DNA from: an uncultured Collinsella sp.
GTDB taxonomy: Bacteria; Actinomycetota; Coriobacteriia; Coriobacteriales; Coriobacteriaceae
Direction: 5' to 3'
DNA: 21,716 bases
Assembly (NCBI GenBank): GCA_900542125.1
Contig: UQMO01000039.1
Coordinates: 1 to 21,716 of the forward strand
Of the stretch, positions 20,791-21,716 are shown piece after piece. The first letter of the stretch is position 1. The number at the start of each line of letters is the position of its first letter. The position numbers were made by a program, and so were the translations under genes. The notes beneath the pieces were generated by a model. The model was not told the origin of the DNA. It did no database searches and worked only from the letters and a program-made list of their open reading frames with translations.

Positions 20791-21716
20791 TTACTCAATG
20801 ATCGTGGAGACGATGCCCGAACCGACGGTGTGGCCACCCTCGCGGATAGCGAAACGCAGGCCCTCCTCCATGGCGATCGGGTGGATGAGGTCGCCCTCGA
20901 TGGTGATGTGGTCACCAGGCATAGCCATCTCGGTGCCCTCGGGGAGCTTGACCGTACCGGTAACGTCGGTGGTACGGAAGTAGAACTGAGGACGATAACC
21001 ATCGAAGAACGGGGTGTGACGGCCGCCCTCCTCCTTGGTCAGAACGTAGATCTCACCGGTGAACTTGGTGTGCGGGGTAACCGAACCGGGCTTGCAGAGA
21101 ACCTGGCCGCGCTCGATGTCCTCGCGCTTGATGCCGCGGAGCAGCAGACCGACGTTGTCGCCAGCCTCGCAGAAGTCCATGGACTTACGGAACATCTCGA
21201 TACCGGTAACGACGGTGTTCTGGGTATCCTTGATGCCGACGATCTCGACGGGCTCGTTGAGCTTGAGCTCACCGCGCTCGACACGGCCGGTAGCAACGGT
21301 ACCACGGCCAGAGATGGTCATAACGTCCTCAACGGCCATCAGGAAGGGGAGGTCGTTGTTACGAGCAGGCGTCGGGATGTACTCGTCGACGGCCTTCATG
21401 AGCTCGCGGATAGCGTCCATCCACTTGGCGTCGCCCTCGAGAGCGCCCAGAGCGGAACCACGGATGACGGGGATGTCGTCGCCGGGGAAATCGTACTCGG
21501 AGAGGAGCTCACGGGTCTCCATCTCGACGAGGTCGATGAGCTCGTCATCGTCGACCATGTCGCACTTGTTCAAGAAGACGACGATGTAGGGAACGCCGAC
21601 CTGACGGGCGAGCAGGATGTGCTCGCGAGTCTGAGCCATGGGGCCGTCGGTAGCGGCGATGACCAGGATAGCGCCGTCCATCTGGGCAGCACCGGTGATC
21701 ATGTTCTTGATATAGT
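20791..21716 (-). CDS. tuf: Elongation factor Tu (N-terminus cut by window edge)
   Basis: The GTPase that delivers aminoacyl-tRNA to the ribosome. About 308 C-terminal codons are present; the reading frame continues past base 21716, so the Met at 21702 is the internal one of KNMITGAAQMDG, not the start. The N-terminal part with the P-loop and switch regions lies outside. Visible: TREHILLARQVGVPYIV, G4 NKCD, G5 region GSALGALEGD, domain 2 ISGRGTVATGRVERG, domain 3 GGRHTPFFDGYRPQFYFRTT and the C-terminal FAIREGGHTVGSG. Followed by a strong terminator. Confidence 0.98.
   Translation of the reverse strand, partial: YIKNMITGAAQMDGAILVIAATDGPMAQTREHILLARQVGVPYIVVFLNKCDMVDDDELIDLVEMETRELLSEYDFPGDDIPVIRGSALGALEGDAKWMDAIRELMKAVDEYIPTPARNNDLPFLMAVEDVMTISGRGTVATGRVERGELKLNEPVEIVGIKDTQNTVVTGIEMFRKSMDFCEAGDNVGLLLRGIKREDIERGQVLCKPGSVTPHTKFTGEIYVLTKEEGGRHTPFFDGYRPQFYFRTTDVTGTVKLPEGTEMAMPGDHITIEGDLIHPIAMEEGLRFAIREGGHTVGSGIVSTIIE

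Overview
The window is a high-GC bacterial chromosome segment. Gene content, codon use and the order tuf – rpmG – tRNA-Trp – secE – nusG – rplK – rplA suggest an actinobacterium of class Coriobacteriia, most likely a Collinsella-like gut anaerobe. The genus is an inference from overall resemblance, not from a search.

Layout. (1) 1-2314, minus: 5'-proximal part of a FeoA-FeoB fusion (ferrous iron uptake), with a promoter and two GGCTAACC half-sites that look like a DtxR/IdeR-type iron operator. (2) 2315-3126: no gene. It holds an array of 62-bp tandem imperfect palindromes and the terminator of the next gene. (3) 3127-6381: an arginine-related cassette with an APC antiporter (minus), a DDAH-family amidinohydrolase (minus) and a divergent GntR/FCD regulator (plus). 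A perfect ATTGTATACAAT operator lies between the hydrolase and the regulator. (4) 6382-6681: a second copy of the 62-bp palindrome array, then a hairpin. (5) 6682-11018: an alpha/beta hydrolase (minus), a free-standing glucose-type PTS EIIA, asparaginyl-tRNA synthetase and an HTH/WYL-like regulator. (6) 11179-14074: a complete ABC importer (lipoprotein, permease, ATPase) of the TrpXYZ-like COG2984/4120/1101 type. (7) 14083-17855: an MscS channel, then a two-gene operon of a cytosolic BMP-domain protein with a ParB-like N-terminal region and a metallophosphoesterase. Three copies of a hairpin with the same GGGGACAGGC loop border this segment. (8) 17944-21716, minus: rplA, rplK, nusG, secE, tRNA-Trp, rpmG and the 3' part of tuf, the conserved translation/transcription cluster.

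Best leads for something undescribed: the two 62-bp palindromic arrays with compensatory arm changes and a shared 12-bp tail, the translationally coupled BMP/ParB-like + phosphoesterase pair, and the recurring GGGGACAGGC-loop hairpins. No transposase, phage gene, CRISPR array or obvious defence system is visible.
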